A DNA stretch of 64,000 nucleotides from Stichopus chloronotus (lineage: Eukaryota; Echinodermata; Holothuroidea; Aspidochirotida; Stichopodidae): NCBI GenBank assembly GCA_021234535.1, contig CM037843.1:19499911-19563910 (forward strand), written 5' to 3'. Of this stretch, positions 14,630-27,930 are shown piece after piece; the stretch's first letter is position 1, and every line of letters begins with the position of its first letter. The translations under genes and the position numbers were made by a program. The notes under the pieces were generated by a model. The model ran no database searches, was not told the DNA's origin, and was given only the letters and a program-made list of their open reading frames with translations.

Positions 14630-17081
14630 GTAAGTCCGAGACATGTAATATATACAAGCTATAAATGCCAGCAAATGCCGTTCACTCCTCCGATCATTTT
14701 TGGTCTTTACTAATTTCTTTATGACCGTTATCGGTGTCTCTACGAACAGTGAGGTAATCCTTAAAAACAAATGTGTATGGGAATATTTTCTTCCTAAAAG
14801 TTCGTAATAGGGAAACATACACAATGTTCTGCAATTTATGCTCTATCCTCGCTGATAGGTTATCTCATTTCCCAAATTTCGAATCCACTTTCTCAGAATC
14901 AACAGAAAGCGCGGTAAAATAAATTAATAGAGAGGAAAGGTAGCAAGGATGTGAAGAGGAAAAGAGCATGTAGGTCTTTGGGGATATTTTCGTCATGAGG
15001 GCGTGACTGAACTGATGTAAAATACTCATCTGAGGAAATAATCAGAGGGGCACCTCTAATAATTCCGAACTATCAACCCAAAAGTAGACTATGCTCTTTT
15101 CTCTGCTTTTGGGGATGGGTAATGAAGGAGGTTATTTTCTTACTCGTGAGAAATGAAACCCCTTCGTGTTCGATGTTTGTCGTTGATAGCTGTATACGTA
15201 TTGTAATGTATTTGTATGACTCTGTGTAATTTTTCTCACCGTCGTTCGACGGAGACTTTCGAGAAAGAAGTACACCTTACGTCGGTTATTAACCTGATAA
15301 GTTACTGAACATTGTGCAGTGGCCTCTTTGAGGGGGCTTTATTTGAACACAAATTTCAGATAAATTTGACTGACTTCCTCGGGCATCTTATGAGACACAG
15401 ACTTTATTAATCTTCCCACGAAAAAAAAAAGAAGTTATTTAAGATGCCGCAACTTTCCTTTGTCATGTTATAAATCATGTGTCTTATTTTAAAATGAACT
15501 CCAACAGTTAAAGGCTTTCCACTCACTTGGCAAACAGTAGCCGCTAACCACATGGCCTAAAAGTGCAGAAAATGAGGTCATTAAAAAGGGCGGGATAGAG
15601 GGCGTGAGCGGGTGGGGGTCATGGTGTAGTTTGGTGAAGGTTCCATGCTAAAGATCTTAACAATTTTGTCGTTTAAAGCTGACTTTTTTACTTGAAAACA
15701 GTTATGTTGAAGTTATCACGTAGATTGTCCCGTATACCCGAATTGCGAAAAAAAAATCGGTGCATCATAAAGGCCGTACTTTTCATTACCCTCATGAAGT
15801 CAGATACGTACCAACTAATATGGGGACAGATGTAGCTAAGACAAATGGTCTGTGACCTTGCAGACCTAATGTTATTAACAATAAATTTATGAAAGCACTC
15901 ATTTACACATTCATTTTCTTAAGGCGAGGTTGAAATTAAGACAAAACCACAGAGCTGTAATGGTCTTGAAATATGACTTTATGTGGATGTCTCATACGGT
16001 CTTCATCATTGTTTTTTTTTTTGTATTTTTTATACGTTAATATGACCTGAACCCATCTTGGAAATACTTACTTTTAATACTCAATTTAGAGGAAGGCTTT
16101 TTCCCCTTCCTAGATATCGTAAACATATAAAATAGCATTTGTAGCTGTACACACAATCGACTTCAGAGGGGTAGCATTTTTGGTCCTGCACGATTGACAC
16201 GTATTGTACTCTTTCAACTAAAACTAACACAAACTAAAACAGGTAAGTGCAACACCGAGGAAGACCATTTCCGCGAAACAACAATTACATAACAACTGAA
16301 CATGCAGCAATAAGCCGTCCACAATTAGGCAACATACCACCTCCAAAGACAATGAAATCAATCAAAGCCCGTTGTCATGACGAAATACCTGAGATACAGC
16401 TGCCATTTTTAGAATTTTAAATGTAAAGTGTTTGGGATTTGAATATGCAGTCAGAGAATGGATTTAAAGAGCTGAAATAAAATTTCGAAGGTTTTGATCA
16501 CTATATTGCAAATACGAACCCTTCCAAACAGACGTATCGAATCGTCTTTTTTGGAAACTAACATGGCCTCCCCGTATAATTAGAATGGGATCGGTCTTTC
16601 TCCCAATTCTCACGTCCAATCTTCTTCTCTGTTTCACCCCACGCTTCATCGGGATAACAACCATAATGGAATACCCACCCTCCGTAACGGAATTTCTTAA
16701 TTATTGATGAAGTTCAAATGAAACTAGTAACAACGATAGATATAGAAAGACTTATGAAGAAACGGGGAAAACGTGAATGAAGGAACGGAAAAAATTTTCC
16801 GGTAACCTACATAAACGACGCAAACATAACGAGTTTAAATGCTGTGTATAGTGGAATGTGGAGTTGCTTAAAGAATTATTTGTGACATGCTGTGACACTC
16901 CCCATGGCCGTGAAAGCAGGCGGTTCACGTGATAGTGATCAGATTTTGATAATTCAGTAGAGGTGAAAAAAAAAATGAAAAAACGATGAGTTATGTTCAC
17001 ACAGAGATGTTTTGCCGGGAAGTGTGCCTTAATTATTGCACTGATAGATGCACTCAGACATAAGTTACTGGTAAACAAACC

Positions 17082-17680
17082 TGTGATGGTAATGATGATG
17101 TTGATGATGACAGTGGTGACGATGGCGATAATGAGATGATAATGATGATGATAATGATATTGACGATGTTGATGACTATGATGATAGTGGCCATGATAAT
17201 GTTGAGATGATGATGATGACAGTGTTGACGACTATGATGATGGTGACGATGACGATATTAAGATGATAATGATGTTGAAGATGTTGACTACTATGATGAT
17301 AGTGACGATGATAATATTGAGTTGACGATGTCGATGACGACGATGATGATGATAGTGATGTTGATGACGATGTCGAAGACTATGATGATGGTGACGATGA
17401 TGATGATGATGATGACAACGAAAATTATTATGATGCTGATGACTTAGATAATTGGGATGACGATAATCAAAATCACAGTAATTGGTGACGCCGACGATGA
17501 CGATGATGATGTTGCGTATGAAGACAATGAGATGATGCTTATGAAAAAAGATGATGATGAAGATGATAATAATGATGATTATGACGATGATGATGATGAC
17601 AATGATGATGATGATATTAATGAGCTGCTGCTGATGATCCGACTGTACGACGAAGACGATTATGATGAAATTAATGATTT
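17082..17680. repeat. GAT-rich trinucleotide satellite, about 600 bp
   Basis: This is an imperfect (GAT)n/(GAC)n tract with interspersed AAT, GTT and AGT triplets. It has higher-order structure: a block starting GACTATGATGAT recurs near 17174, 17230, 17289 and 17378, giving units of about 56-60 bp with one longer step. Long open frames result on both strands, Asp-rich on the + strand and His/Ile-rich on the - strand. They are by-products of the repeat and not genes. Confidence 0.9.
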
Positions 17681-18707
17681 CACTTTGAAATTTTCCGTCA
17701 CAGCTTTCCAAAGTTATGTATCATACAAATGAACAACGTAAACATTGTGTAATTTTGCTCAAGTTACATACCTACACTGTTACTCAAGAAGGTAATGCTC
17801 ATCCAACTAAATACATAAAGAAAGTGTTGCATACTACGTCATTAAGCACGCGGCCAGATTACAAACCATATCCCTTATGTAATCATGTACCATTTCAAGC
17901 TATGTCTTGATATAAAATGGGATCAATAAAGCAGATTTTTGAAGCATGCCCATATCACTTAATACAACAAGATTAACGTACTGTAGACACACAGATAGGT
18001 TTTAACCATATTGCACATAAATCGTTACACTGATGTTAAAAATGAGACAACTTATCAAGCACAGAACAAAGGAACAAAAGGAACTGATGTTTGACAGAGA
18101 AGGAAACAGAAAACGCCACGTACTCAAAGGGGGGCTGCAGGATAAAATCGGTTACAGATAGGGGCGTGCTGTCACGGACGGGGGGAGGGGACGGGGTTCG
18201 ATGGACCCGTAGGTAAAAAAAATGAAACACGTAGGGGAGTAGTCAAAATATATCACTCGTAAACCTTTAGATAAAAGAAAATACAGAAAATCAGGAGCTA
18301 AACAGTATATATGTGGTAAATATATGCATGTATTACACAGAGAAAATTTTGGCGGGAAGCTTCACAGTGCGGAAAGCGTGCAAAATGTTACCTCGCGTGG
18401 CGGACGAACTTTTTTCGCCCAGCTTATCGCTACGAAAAAACTAACGGCAGCCTAAGAGAGGTGGCAGCCACAGAGGCGCTACGTAGACTAGCTAAATGTT
18501 TGTTAAGGTATTTTTGCTATGGGGACCCGTGTCGCGGACCTCACTCCATCCTCTACAGAAATGTATAGCTTAAACGCAGTTTCCAAATGATAAAAAATAC
18601 CTTTTTGAAAAGGGGGGGAGGGTAGTCTTCCCATTCCCAACTCACCCACCCCCTCCCGTGCCTCCACCAGTAGTCAAATGATGGGGAATGTGTCAACACA
18701 GTGAGGA

Positions 18708-18743
18708 TAAAGACGCCAAAAAGACGCCAAAGAGACGCCAAAT
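18708..18743. repeat. Short direct repeat of AGACGCCAAA, three copies
   Basis: Three near-identical copies of a unit of about 11 bp containing GACGCCAAA lie head to tail. The array is small and has no associated gene. It is best explained by replication slippage. Confidence 0.7.
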
Positions 18744-21700
18744 TCGTTTTTACATAATGGCCTATTGCTTTTGGTGACGTTTTTCGTGACGGTTGCACGG
18801 ATACCGTAGTATGTCTGCTAAATATGGATCCTTTCATTTTATACTAAACACGGTGTTTTAATCACTCCTGGTCTATATCAGTAAGTAATACAAATGTGTA
18901 ATAACCCCATTCAAACAAAGGAATTAAGTAGTTTTAAAGGTAAAAATAAAGTATACACCTTGATTCGAAATGAACGTAGAAATAGTTTAAAAAAAATCTT
19001 TATCAATTCAATTAAATTTACTTGATTTTCAAGTCAAAATTGCCTAGCGACTTCAGGTTTACAATATTCGTGAGGTATGTCATACATGACATTTGATGTA
19101 CTTTCTTCTGGTTGAATCGGCTTGCAAGCATCCCATCCCCGCCCTCGTATATATGACCTGTACTCTTTCCACGGTTTCTGGCAATGGTACCTGTAAAAGA
19201 TCGTGCACGCGAACAGAATGCTATCCTACGGCCTTTTGGCAAATCAGCCGTGGACTAAATGTTATTGTGATGCACAGGTCACGTGCCAAATATCAGAAAG
19301 CTCACCAAATATCGCTAGTGTGATTCTCTCTCATTCCTCTTTTTTTTTCTTTTTGACTGCTGGGTTGTCTTACGTTATGGTTTAGCACGCAACATCACTT
19401 GATTCAATTTTAGTATGCCAAAGGGTATAACGTAGGTGAATCAAGACGAAAATGTCAGTTAAAAATAGTTACATCGATAAACTCCGTCGACACACCATAA
19501 CGCCCTGTAGTAAAGACATCATCCAGTATGGCGCGACGCACCGAAGAAGAGCTTTAACAATATATCCCTCGCTAGGCCAGGGAGCAAATCTGCAATATAT
19601 GCCTCTATGTAACATAGAAATAAAATAAAACAATAATGCTTTAATACGTGATGTATGCAGTTGGTCGAACGTTTTGGTTGGGGAGCTTTGGCGGCTAGGT
19701 GGTGGTTAGGTCTTCGTACCTGCTGTGCAGCTGCATTCTACTTTGAAAAATTGGGTTTGCAATTGTGACATCACTTATTTCTGTTATCTACTCTTTTAAA
19801 AATTACGAGTGAAACTACTGTCTACCTCCCTAGATTTTTGACAATATTGACACAGCGCCGCGGTGTTAAAATTTACGTTTATCTGTTACGCGCCGTCGCG
19901 TCGGTCTCTTCCTTACAAACGATCGAAAGTGTCATTCTCCTTATAGTTAAATTTTCTAGTCTTAACATGAATAGTCTACAGTTTTGTTGGTTGTACATGA
20001 AACCGTGATAACATGAGATTATATAACTGAATGTACATGCGTACATTCATGTGAACGCGATCTATGTTTTCTTGGTAGTGTGAGAAGTTTCAACCCTGTA
20101 ACCTGTGATTCACAGTACATATTAACCATTAACATATCATTTACATATCAAAGCATAAAATACCACACAGACGACAGTCAATGAAGCTCACCTTGAAGTG
20201 CAAGAAAAGATCATGCAAATGTGCAATAATTAAGTTCGCCCTCGTACCCCAACCTGCACGACTCGGTTTCTCTCGGCTCTCCCTTGTTTTTAACGTATAC
20301 TTTACACCTAACGCCGGTCATGCTTCTCCAGTAATATAAATTTCCTATTGGGCAACTAGTATGAAAATGCTATGGGAAATGCTCACCAAAATGTGTATCA
20401 AAAACCCCACAAACATGGGCGTCAACAGGTGGGGGACAGGGGGACATGTCCTCCCCACTTTCCAAGGTGGACGAGATATCATATCATTTGTCCCATCAGA
20501 GCAGTTATTAAAAAAGTCACATGCATATGCGCGATTTTCTATCACAATTGAGATGGACGCTGTGTAATTCGTCTCCCTTGGTGTCATAGCGGCATCTTTC
20601 TACCAGTACTTTCTGTTGGAATTTAGTTTTGTGAGACAAAACTCACAGATCTGGTTCTGATGTAACTAAAAACAACTCAGGAAGGCCGTCTCCTGCGATC
20701 CAGGGGGTCTTATGTACCCAAAATTTTCTGGTAGCTACGGGCCAACTAATGGTGGCGGTCAGCTTAGATAGTATAGTGTCCCCCTCACTTTCTGAAACCT
20801 GCTGACGCCTATGCTGACAAAGAATACATCCTGTATGGGTGAATTCAAGTAATATCTTTGAGGCTTCCAGCTCGCTGCCTGGAACAACTTTCGGTTGCAT
20901 AGCGGTACGCCTAATAATCTGTGTGCATGAGGAGAATATATTAATTTCGAATCCGTTTCCTATGACAAAGGTGATTGAAACATTTTTTCATTGACCTCTT
21001 ACAGTGATATTGAACTTAGCCCATTTGTGCCTTAACATCTGCTAGTCTGTCTGTCTGACTATCTAGTAATAATTAATACAATTACAATGTGTCTAAGTTC
21101 CTGCGTATGTGTAATATAGTAGACATTTATGTTGTGTTGTGCGTAATAGGAATGGCATGCATTATTTATAATTCAATTATCAGATGTAGCCATTGATAGC
21201 CTATTAATACATGTTGCAGTCACGCTTTCACGTCAAGCTGATCACGTTATGAGTAATGTCTTAACAGGGCTGCAATCCGTGTCTGTCCCTAGCAACAGGA
21301 ACACGATATGGATATGATTGAAGGAACCACGTGTTGAAGTAGGCAATGTAAAGAACTCATTCATTAAGTATACGCTATTTGATTTCAGAGGCAACTTCTC
21401 GCTTTACCGATGAAGTTATATCATGATTGATATAGACTACAGAGTATATGGTCCCATAATGTGATAGGCTTGTTGTGAATTCAACTGCCGGTACATTATA
21501 TTGGCCGTTTCAAACCATGTGAAGAACTACATGCTTATTGTCACACAAATTCTTCCAGAGATTCATCCTTCTCCCCCCTCCCCCCCCCCATATCGTGGAG
21601 TAATGAAACGCGGGAGCGTGCATCAAGTAAAGGTTAATCAACGCCGGACCGTGTATTAACAGCAGGATAATGCACGAGCGGGGTTAATGCAAGCGTTCAC

Positions 21701-22734
21701 GAGGGCGCAAGCATGAATGAATGAATATATTTTTTTCTGTAAATCCATTTAAAGTCTATTTTAAGTACCCTTCAATGCAAATACCGGTTTATTTTTAAAT
21801 AATGTCAAAAAAAGCGGAAGAAAGTACAATGTGATGACTAAATCTATGTATAACCTGTAAATATTTTTGCCATAAACTTTCTCTTTGGGTTTTCCATACC
21901 TGGTAACTTACCTATATATTTGGAAGAACCAAAGTGGTTGCATTCACAGATAAAAAAGAATTCACTTACAGCATAGGGGTGCATGCAGAATGAAGCAAAA
22001 TAAGATTGTTTAACGTCTCATGATATAATGTGAGCACTCTTATGGACAGTTTGCTTGACGTTTAGCAAACTAATTCATACCCACCACTAAATTAACGCTA
22101 AGGAGTAGGAACTTAATCATGTATAGGAGAGTATAGGAAAGTATGACAATAAAGCACATGAACGTGACCGGCGAAGTCCGAACTTATCACACACCAAATG
22201 TATAAAGAAGCTACACCCATTTCCTCACACCTCACCCACCAAAAAAACAAAACAAAAAAGGTCAGTTTCAAATGTAGTCTGGGGAAGGTGTGGACCTGCG
22301 TTCTTTACCTTTCCAAAAGTTTTACCTTCCCAAAAGTATCCACTCTTCATCCTCACCAGTCAACCTGCAGTTTCAGTAGTACCTTCACGGTAGAGAAGAT
22401 TCATTTTAAGTGCCATACACTGCTCGTGCTTTGTTGTAACTCCACTGTTTTCTCTCGCTCGGGGTACGTGCACTTTTAATTCGAAAGAGATTCTTCCCTC
22501 GGAGGTGTTTCGTTCCACGTTCAGGAGCAGCTACTTCTTGCAGAGATATCCCTTTTTCGGCATCTCAAGTTTCCAACCCTCCATTATCGAGTGGGGATTA
22601 TCGTTTTTCAAAGTTTTGATGTGGCTCGCTGCTGGAACCGTACGACGGCTCATCTTTTACCGGGCGTGCTTGTAAATAAGAAAATCAACTTTAAACATAC
22701 TTGTCTGACTAAGAAAAGGTCAACATCACTTGAG

Positions 22735-22800
22735 ATACACAAACACACCCACACCGACGCACGCACACACTCACACACACTCACACACATAAACATATGT
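22735..22800. repeat. CA-rich microsatellite
   Basis: An imperfect (CA)n tract with interspersed GCAC and TCAC units leads into CATATGTATATG. It is typical simple-sequence DNA. Confidence 0.8.
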
Positions 22801-23198
22801 ATATGCTCTTTATATCTTTTCTCCTCAAGGTCAACTTTACCATGTATATACTTACATATTTACTTTGCTCCTCAAGGTTAACTTTTCCATGTACATCCTT
22901 TGAGACCTTCGAGCTGGATGTCATCGTCCCATTAGTTATAGACAGCGTTTAAGCCTTTTTCACAAGGACGCACAAAATCCTGTAAATTTGATAAACGCAT
23001 GGGAGGCCTGAAAGAAAGCAAGTTAAAACAAGCGAAAAGTAAAAAAAAACGTTGAAGACCTTTGTGCCTTTTAAAATTATAAAGAAAAGAAGCGATTAAG
23101 TACCTGCAACTGAAGAAATATTTTTGTCATCAGTTACGATTTTCATGGTTATGACATTTCTCTCAATTGTTTGCGATCAGCTTTTTTTTTTCATTGTT

Positions 23199-23226
23199 GG
23201 GTGGGGTGTGGTGGGGTGTGGGTGGG
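23199..23226 (+). repeat. G-rich tract able to form a G-quadruplex
   Basis: Five runs of three or four G are separated by short loops (T, TGTGGT, TGT, T), which satisfies the usual G-quadruplex motif on the + strand. It lies deep in the large EAG intron. Nothing nearby shows a function. Confidence 0.6.
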
Positions 23227-23612
23227 TTTGTAAAAGTTAAGTTTGTGGATAACTGTAAGTTCAAATTAACTTAACGTTACAATTAGAAAGAGGTAAATCG
23301 ATTAGCTTTGTGGCTGGTGCATGATTGAATCAGTACACATGTAAAGATTATTTGTACTACAGCAGGCTTGTGCGGTTGGCAACCTCCACTGCCTCTATTG
23401 CATTTTGGATTTTGCTTTGTCACAAAAGGGCATGCGCGCAGCTTTCCCACTTTCAGAATGTCTTCTTTTTCAAAAGTGCATACTCCATTTCACAAGCAAT
23501 TTGCATAAATGGACAAATTCTCGCATCCTGACGTATAAACGTCTTGAATAACCAAACAATAATAAATAAGATGTGGCAGGAATTTGCATATGAACACCAG
23601 GCGCTATCCGGC

Positions 23613-23646
23613 GGGGGGGGGGGGGGTTCGGGGGCTCGAACCCCCC
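23613..23646. repeat. G14 run followed by a GGGG/CCCC hairpin
   Basis: Fourteen consecutive G are followed by TTCGGGGGCTCGAACCCCCC, whose two halves can pair. Similar G runs of 11-16 bases flanked by C-rich complements recur at 29968, 32409, 47417 and 61452. They often sit next to sequences resembling dispersed repeats. Confidence 0.7.
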
Positions 23647-24536
23647 TTACAAAATCTGGGGTTCAGCCTATAATAGTAAGCCTACGTTAGCAACATATAA
23701 AATGAGTTTTAATTTGTTGATTCTGATTGTCGGGTAAATTGTTCCACTTGTGGTAAAATCGACCCCCCCCCCCGAAAAAGCTGCATAAGTGCCTGACGAC
23801 CGCAACAGAACAATTTACTAGGCAAGTGAACGAGATAGTGTGATAGCAAAAACTGACCAAACCATTCTATTGCCACAAAGTTAACAGAGGTTTGAAGATC
23901 AGAGCTGTGCGTGGCGTAGCTTGAGCGCGACCGTCATTTGATCCCTAAAACTTTTCAAAACGCGACTTCAGTACCATTGCCATGACATTTGTGTATTCCT
24001 TCCCGCACTTATTCTTGCTTTTTTTACAAAGTTCCATTCATCCTTACTCACTTATTTTTAGACTTCATCCTTGGTTATCCTTCATGATCTATTGTACGCA
24101 GGGCTAAGGTTCCAAAAAATTAAAGCCGACTCGGCTGGTGTTCAAATGGCCACTGGCAGTATTCTTTAGTCCAGTTTCAAGTGACACCGTCCATTTGGCT
24201 TTGTTCTGTTAAAACGAACTCCCATCGTATACGTACGACGACTGCGAATGGCTCGAACCTGTCGCTACAGGCAACCAATGTTAACATAGTGACGTGTTCA
24301 TGTGTTCAATGGAGGATGTTACTTTCAGGGCAATGACACCAGAAAGTTCAATTATTGATTAAATCAAGTCTCTACAAAACATTCAAATCACTAGGGGACA
24401 AAAATCTCAAAATAGATAATGGGAAGATATAAGCATCCCTGGAGTAGGAATGTTACACTCCTAAACTGTTGAAAATAGAATCGATATTCGTATTATAGTC
24501 ACGAACACGTCCCCTGTGTATACTTACCAATATATC

Positions 24537-24537
24537 C

Positions 24538-24601
<64 letters not shown>
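24537..24601. repeat. (TA)n microsatellite
   Basis: About 65 bp of almost pure TA dinucleotides is interrupted only by one CC and one TG step near its start. It generates Tyr/Ile open frames on both strands, which are artefacts. Confidence 0.95.
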
Positions 24602-24606
<5 letters not shown>

Positions 24607-25138
24607 GAAAGTAAAAATAACAAAATATATGCATAAAATTATCATCACATTTTTACAGAAGTGTCCATGCATGGTGTCACCACGGCAATTCAGATGCCGG
24701 GTCCAGAGTGCATTCAGATACAAACATGTCCTATTTGCAATATGTGACCATATATAACAGAGTCTTTGTATTTCGTTAAGTTACGTATAGAACTTGCAAT
24801 CTCTTCCTCCCAAAGAAAGTTCATTCACTTTCTTTTATTTCGTTTTCATGTATTCATCCGCGATGTAACATCAGGATATTTTATAGAATGGCGTTCTTAA
24901 ATGATGGTTTGTTACAATGTCAAAACGTTTGGAAAGTAAAGAAAAAAATATTTAATATCATAAATGTTTATTTGGACTCGGTGACAAGACTTTAACACAG
25001 TTATTTGTTATGAAGAATACGATATTCTTTAATTGAGGGCCTGACCTAGAAAAACACATTTAAGAAAGAATTTGATATATTCTGGATCAGTGTTATTTGA
25101 TCTATGTAGAGCAATGTGTGACATGTTTAGCGTTCAAA

Positions 25139-25307
25139 ATGAAGTTGATTGCATGCGTGCTTCTTGTCATCGTCTTGACGTCGGCATTTATCCCTGCCGC
25201 ATGTTCACCGAAAATGGAAACAGCACCATGCCAAAATGTTCTTGCTTTTATCGCATTTTCAAAGAAAGTTCATTTATGGTGCGGAATAATGACGAGTCTT
25301 ACCGAAG
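25139..25307 (+). CDS. Candidate first exon of a small secreted protein (nested in the EAG intron)
   Basis: From the ATG at 25139 the frame encodes MKLIACVLLVIVLTSAF followed by IPAACS. This has the charge, hydrophobic core and small-residue end of a signal peptide. Further residues include cysteines and LWCGIM. A possible donor, GAAG|GTTACA, ends the exon at 25307 with one base of a codon. That base joins in phase to the open stretch starting at 25480. If no splicing occurs, the frame runs to a stop at 25352-25354. I do not recognise the family. A competing Cys-rich frame overlaps it one base away. The donor is weak and no promoter was identified, so this is tentative. Confidence 0.3.
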
Positions 25308-25479
25308 GTTACAAGTATGCTGGGTTTGACACTCACATTGAAAGGTTATGGTAGGATCGAAAGCATCTAAATTTGTAATACAGTGATGGCTGTTAGACTA
25401 TCGTGTAAGATGTTGCTCTTTATGCAGCTGGGCTGAATGAATGAATAAATAAATAAATACTTCCACTTTTACCGAATAG

Positions 25480-25706
25480 TCCGGGAGCCCAGAGGGGTCA
25501 TCTTAGCTGGAGAGATAACCAATTTTGATCTACTCAGCAATGAACTATATCACTACCAATGTGAGGAAATGGGCATCTGGTATGTTCCCTTTGGTGGGTG
25601 TGGTAACGAGGGCCCTAAGAAGTCGGTTCCCACAGTGAAGAATACTGCCAAGAGAACCTTCAAGACTTTCCGGATTACCAGCATTAATCCATCTCAATTA
25701 TCTTGA
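25480..25706 (+). CDS. Candidate internal or terminal exon of the same unassigned gene
   Basis: A pyrimidine-containing acceptor, ACTTTTACCGAATAG, precedes 25480. The frame then reads 74 codons, with protein-like composition such as GVILAGEITNFDLLSNE and WYVPFGGCGNEG, before TGA at 25704. Two readings are possible. It could be the last exon, giving a 131-residue protein with the exon at 25139. It could also be cut at a donor, CCCACA|GTGAAG (end 25634, phase 0), and joined to 25773, giving a 162-residue protein. No known domain was recognised. It could equally be a decayed remnant. Confidence 0.3.
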
Positions 25707-25772
25707 GGGCAGTTCTTGTATATCGCAACGCATTAATCTATACACAAATGCACCTCACTGTCCTTTTGATAG

Positions 25773-25937
25773 GTAATAATCTACCACATTGATTTGTCAC
25801 CCAAAACTCACAACTCAAATGATTCCAAATGGATGGTGTATAGGGATGAGATGGAGAAGAGTGGTGTGGAGAGGAGAGCGCCACCAAATCTGACGATTGA
25901 GGAGGACATGAGTGATGTTTTAAGCCAACAAAGTTAG
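25773..25937 (+). CDS. Candidate last exon of the unassigned nested gene
   Basis: The acceptor CTGTCCTTTTGATAG precedes 25773 and has a good pyrimidine tract. The following frame has 54 codons of balanced, charged composition (for example KWMVYRDEMEKSGVERR) and ends at TAG 25935-25937. Starting in phase 0, it can follow the phase-0 donor at 25634. The open frame begins within the acceptor, because an in-frame TAG lies there, which fits an exon border. No family was recognised. Confidence is limited by the lack of homology. Confidence 0.3.
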   Translation, partial: VIIYHIDLSPKTHNSNDSKWMVYRDEMEKSGVERRAPPNLTIEEDMSDVLSQQS

Positions 25938-27605
25938 GATCGATTTTGTTAAGGTACTGCTATATGCACTCCTGATCTATATATTTCAGAATGAACTGTG
26001 TATAACTAAAAGGCGGTACTCAACCTACAATCTTGGATTAAAACTGTGAGGACACTTTGCCGTACGTTGCGATTATCATCCCAAATTTTAGGTGAGAGGA
26101 TTAACCCGCGCCCCGCTCAGATTTTGCACTAATGGAAGTGAATGAACGCTGTGAACAGTAATCCTATAGCCAACATTGGAAGAGGGGAACGGGCTGTCCC
26201 AAGGAGTTTGTTACGTCCAAGATTGTAGCTCCGAGATGCTTCTAACATGCAACGAAGGTTCTCGTCATCGAAGAGTCTCGATTGCTTGTTCTCACAAAGG
26301 GCAGCTAGTGATGTCATACACCTTCGAACTCTCTCAAATGATGTTAAAATACTCGGTGTTACTGGACGTTTGCAGATAGTCTGGAACTCGGTCAGTTGTA
26401 CAGTATATATTGCACTGCCAATCCGTGTGGGATTCTTCAGTGGATTCAATCCGACCTGATGAAAACATCTCCTCGATGAAGTTAGTACTGTGATTACAAG
26501 CACTGCCCAACGTTAGCCTCCCCTACAGTACTTCAAAGTTGCTCTCGTCTCAACTGTATTATCTCCATTGGCTATTTGAAACCTATGCTTATTCAACGGT
26601 CCGAAGCCTAACCATCTAGTGTGGGTTTTCTGTCGTAGACCTTGCTGTTTGACGCCTAACCATCGACTTTCTTTATGAGCTGTGTTTATTGCCCATCACT
26701 GACCCTTTGCAACTTCTGAATACCGTTATTTTAAGCTTTACAGTGTTACTACAAATTTCCAGCCCCCCTTCCCCAAACCGAGTTGAAGGCCAGTCCAAAC
26801 TCCAGAGCTGGCACCAGTTACCAGCTCACCAGGTACTACCCTTACAGTATATTAAGTCTAATTGATAAGATATAGTTAGTCGAACGTCATTATCATTATA
26901 GCCTAACAAGAAATAGTTTGTACATTGTATTCTGAATCGGTCTGAAGCTGAAATCTGAACGAGAAGTTATAGATCTACTTGAAACTTAAAGCAAAGCTCT
27001 CGTTCAGTCAATCGTCTGCTAGTGAACATATTTATTTCCTTTTTTTCTGTCGCCATTTTTGGGAAAATATAGTACGGATCTTTAAATAGAAAACATGATA
27101 TTTTAATAACGCAACCTTATCTGTGCAAATATTATCGTCAAGTGAAATATAATCGTCACTGTTCTCCTTTTTGTTTGAATCAAGTTTGACATAGTTTAAA
27201 CTAAAGGGCTTGGGTAATAGGCTGGTCTCCTCTTTATTGTTTGTTAATGCAGTTATTGCATCTCAAACACAGCGACGCTCACTAATGCAGTAAAAAAAAA
27301 ATGACATGAAATATTAAATGTCCAAAAAAAAACAACGTTTTCATCCTTTCACTTTACTGTCATACATTGTTGAAGAAAATTACGTAGACTTTTTCTTTTC
27401 TTTAGGTTAGATAATCAGATGTCTTGAATTAGAATGAGGTAGGAAAAAAAATACACGTTCTATAAACGTATTTAACCAAACGGAGGGTACAGTAAAGACT
27501 GTAACAATTACTATCCAACGTGTGTGTCAAAATAATTCCACTTTGGGTAAGATGGGGGTAGCTTTCGTATGTTTGCATATATGCATTATTTCTTCTTGCT
27601 TATAG

Positions 27606-27930
27606 TGATTCGGAGCTTACAAGGGTGTAAGTACCCAAGGATGTTTCAAAGACCTGCCTTTGAAGGAGTGAAAAGTTTGTTGCGAAATTGGTTCCCATGC
27701 AGTGTACTTGGCGATGTATAATTCGTGAGACTGGTGTAGAGAGTATACCTACCATCTGTAGCACTACGCACAGTAGTTCAGTATTCAAGTGCTCTGCTCC
27801 AGACTGCGAACATTTCGAACTTACTTTTAATAAGGGAGAAAAATTTCGAGTCTCGTATCGCGTTTGGCAAGTAACTACAAGGTCAGAATTTTATTCCAAA
27901 GCCATCGTTGTGCTCTTCAAAATGAAATAG
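27606..27930 (+). CDS. Candidate exon or broken exon with two overlapping protein-like frames
   Basis: A strong acceptor-like sequence, TTTCTTCTTGCTTATAG, ends at 27605. One frame then runs to TAA at 27719, reading CKYPRMFQRPAFEGVKSLL and offering a donor, GAT|GTATAA, at 27716. A second frame is open from 27664 to TAG at 27930. It contains VFKCSAPDCEHFELTFNKG and KFRVSYRVWQ, followed by a possible donor CAA|GTAACT at 27871. The second frame vaguely recalls the membrane-proximal C...C...R-x-W region of integrin alpha chains, but the match is too weak to name. The two frames cannot both be in one exon without a frameshift, so this may be a pseudogene fragment. Confidence 0.25.

Noticed and set aside
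17232..17732. Long open frames on both strands, His/Ile-rich (159 codons) and Asp-rich (91 codons)
   Set aside because: They lie entirely in the GAT satellite and reflect its triplet composition, not selection for protein.
26129..26503. 124-codon open frame on the - strand
   Set aside because: It is long for this AT-rich DNA, but no motif was recognised and the + strand is also open in two frames there. It might be a transposon fragment, which a profile search could test, but I cannot support a gene.
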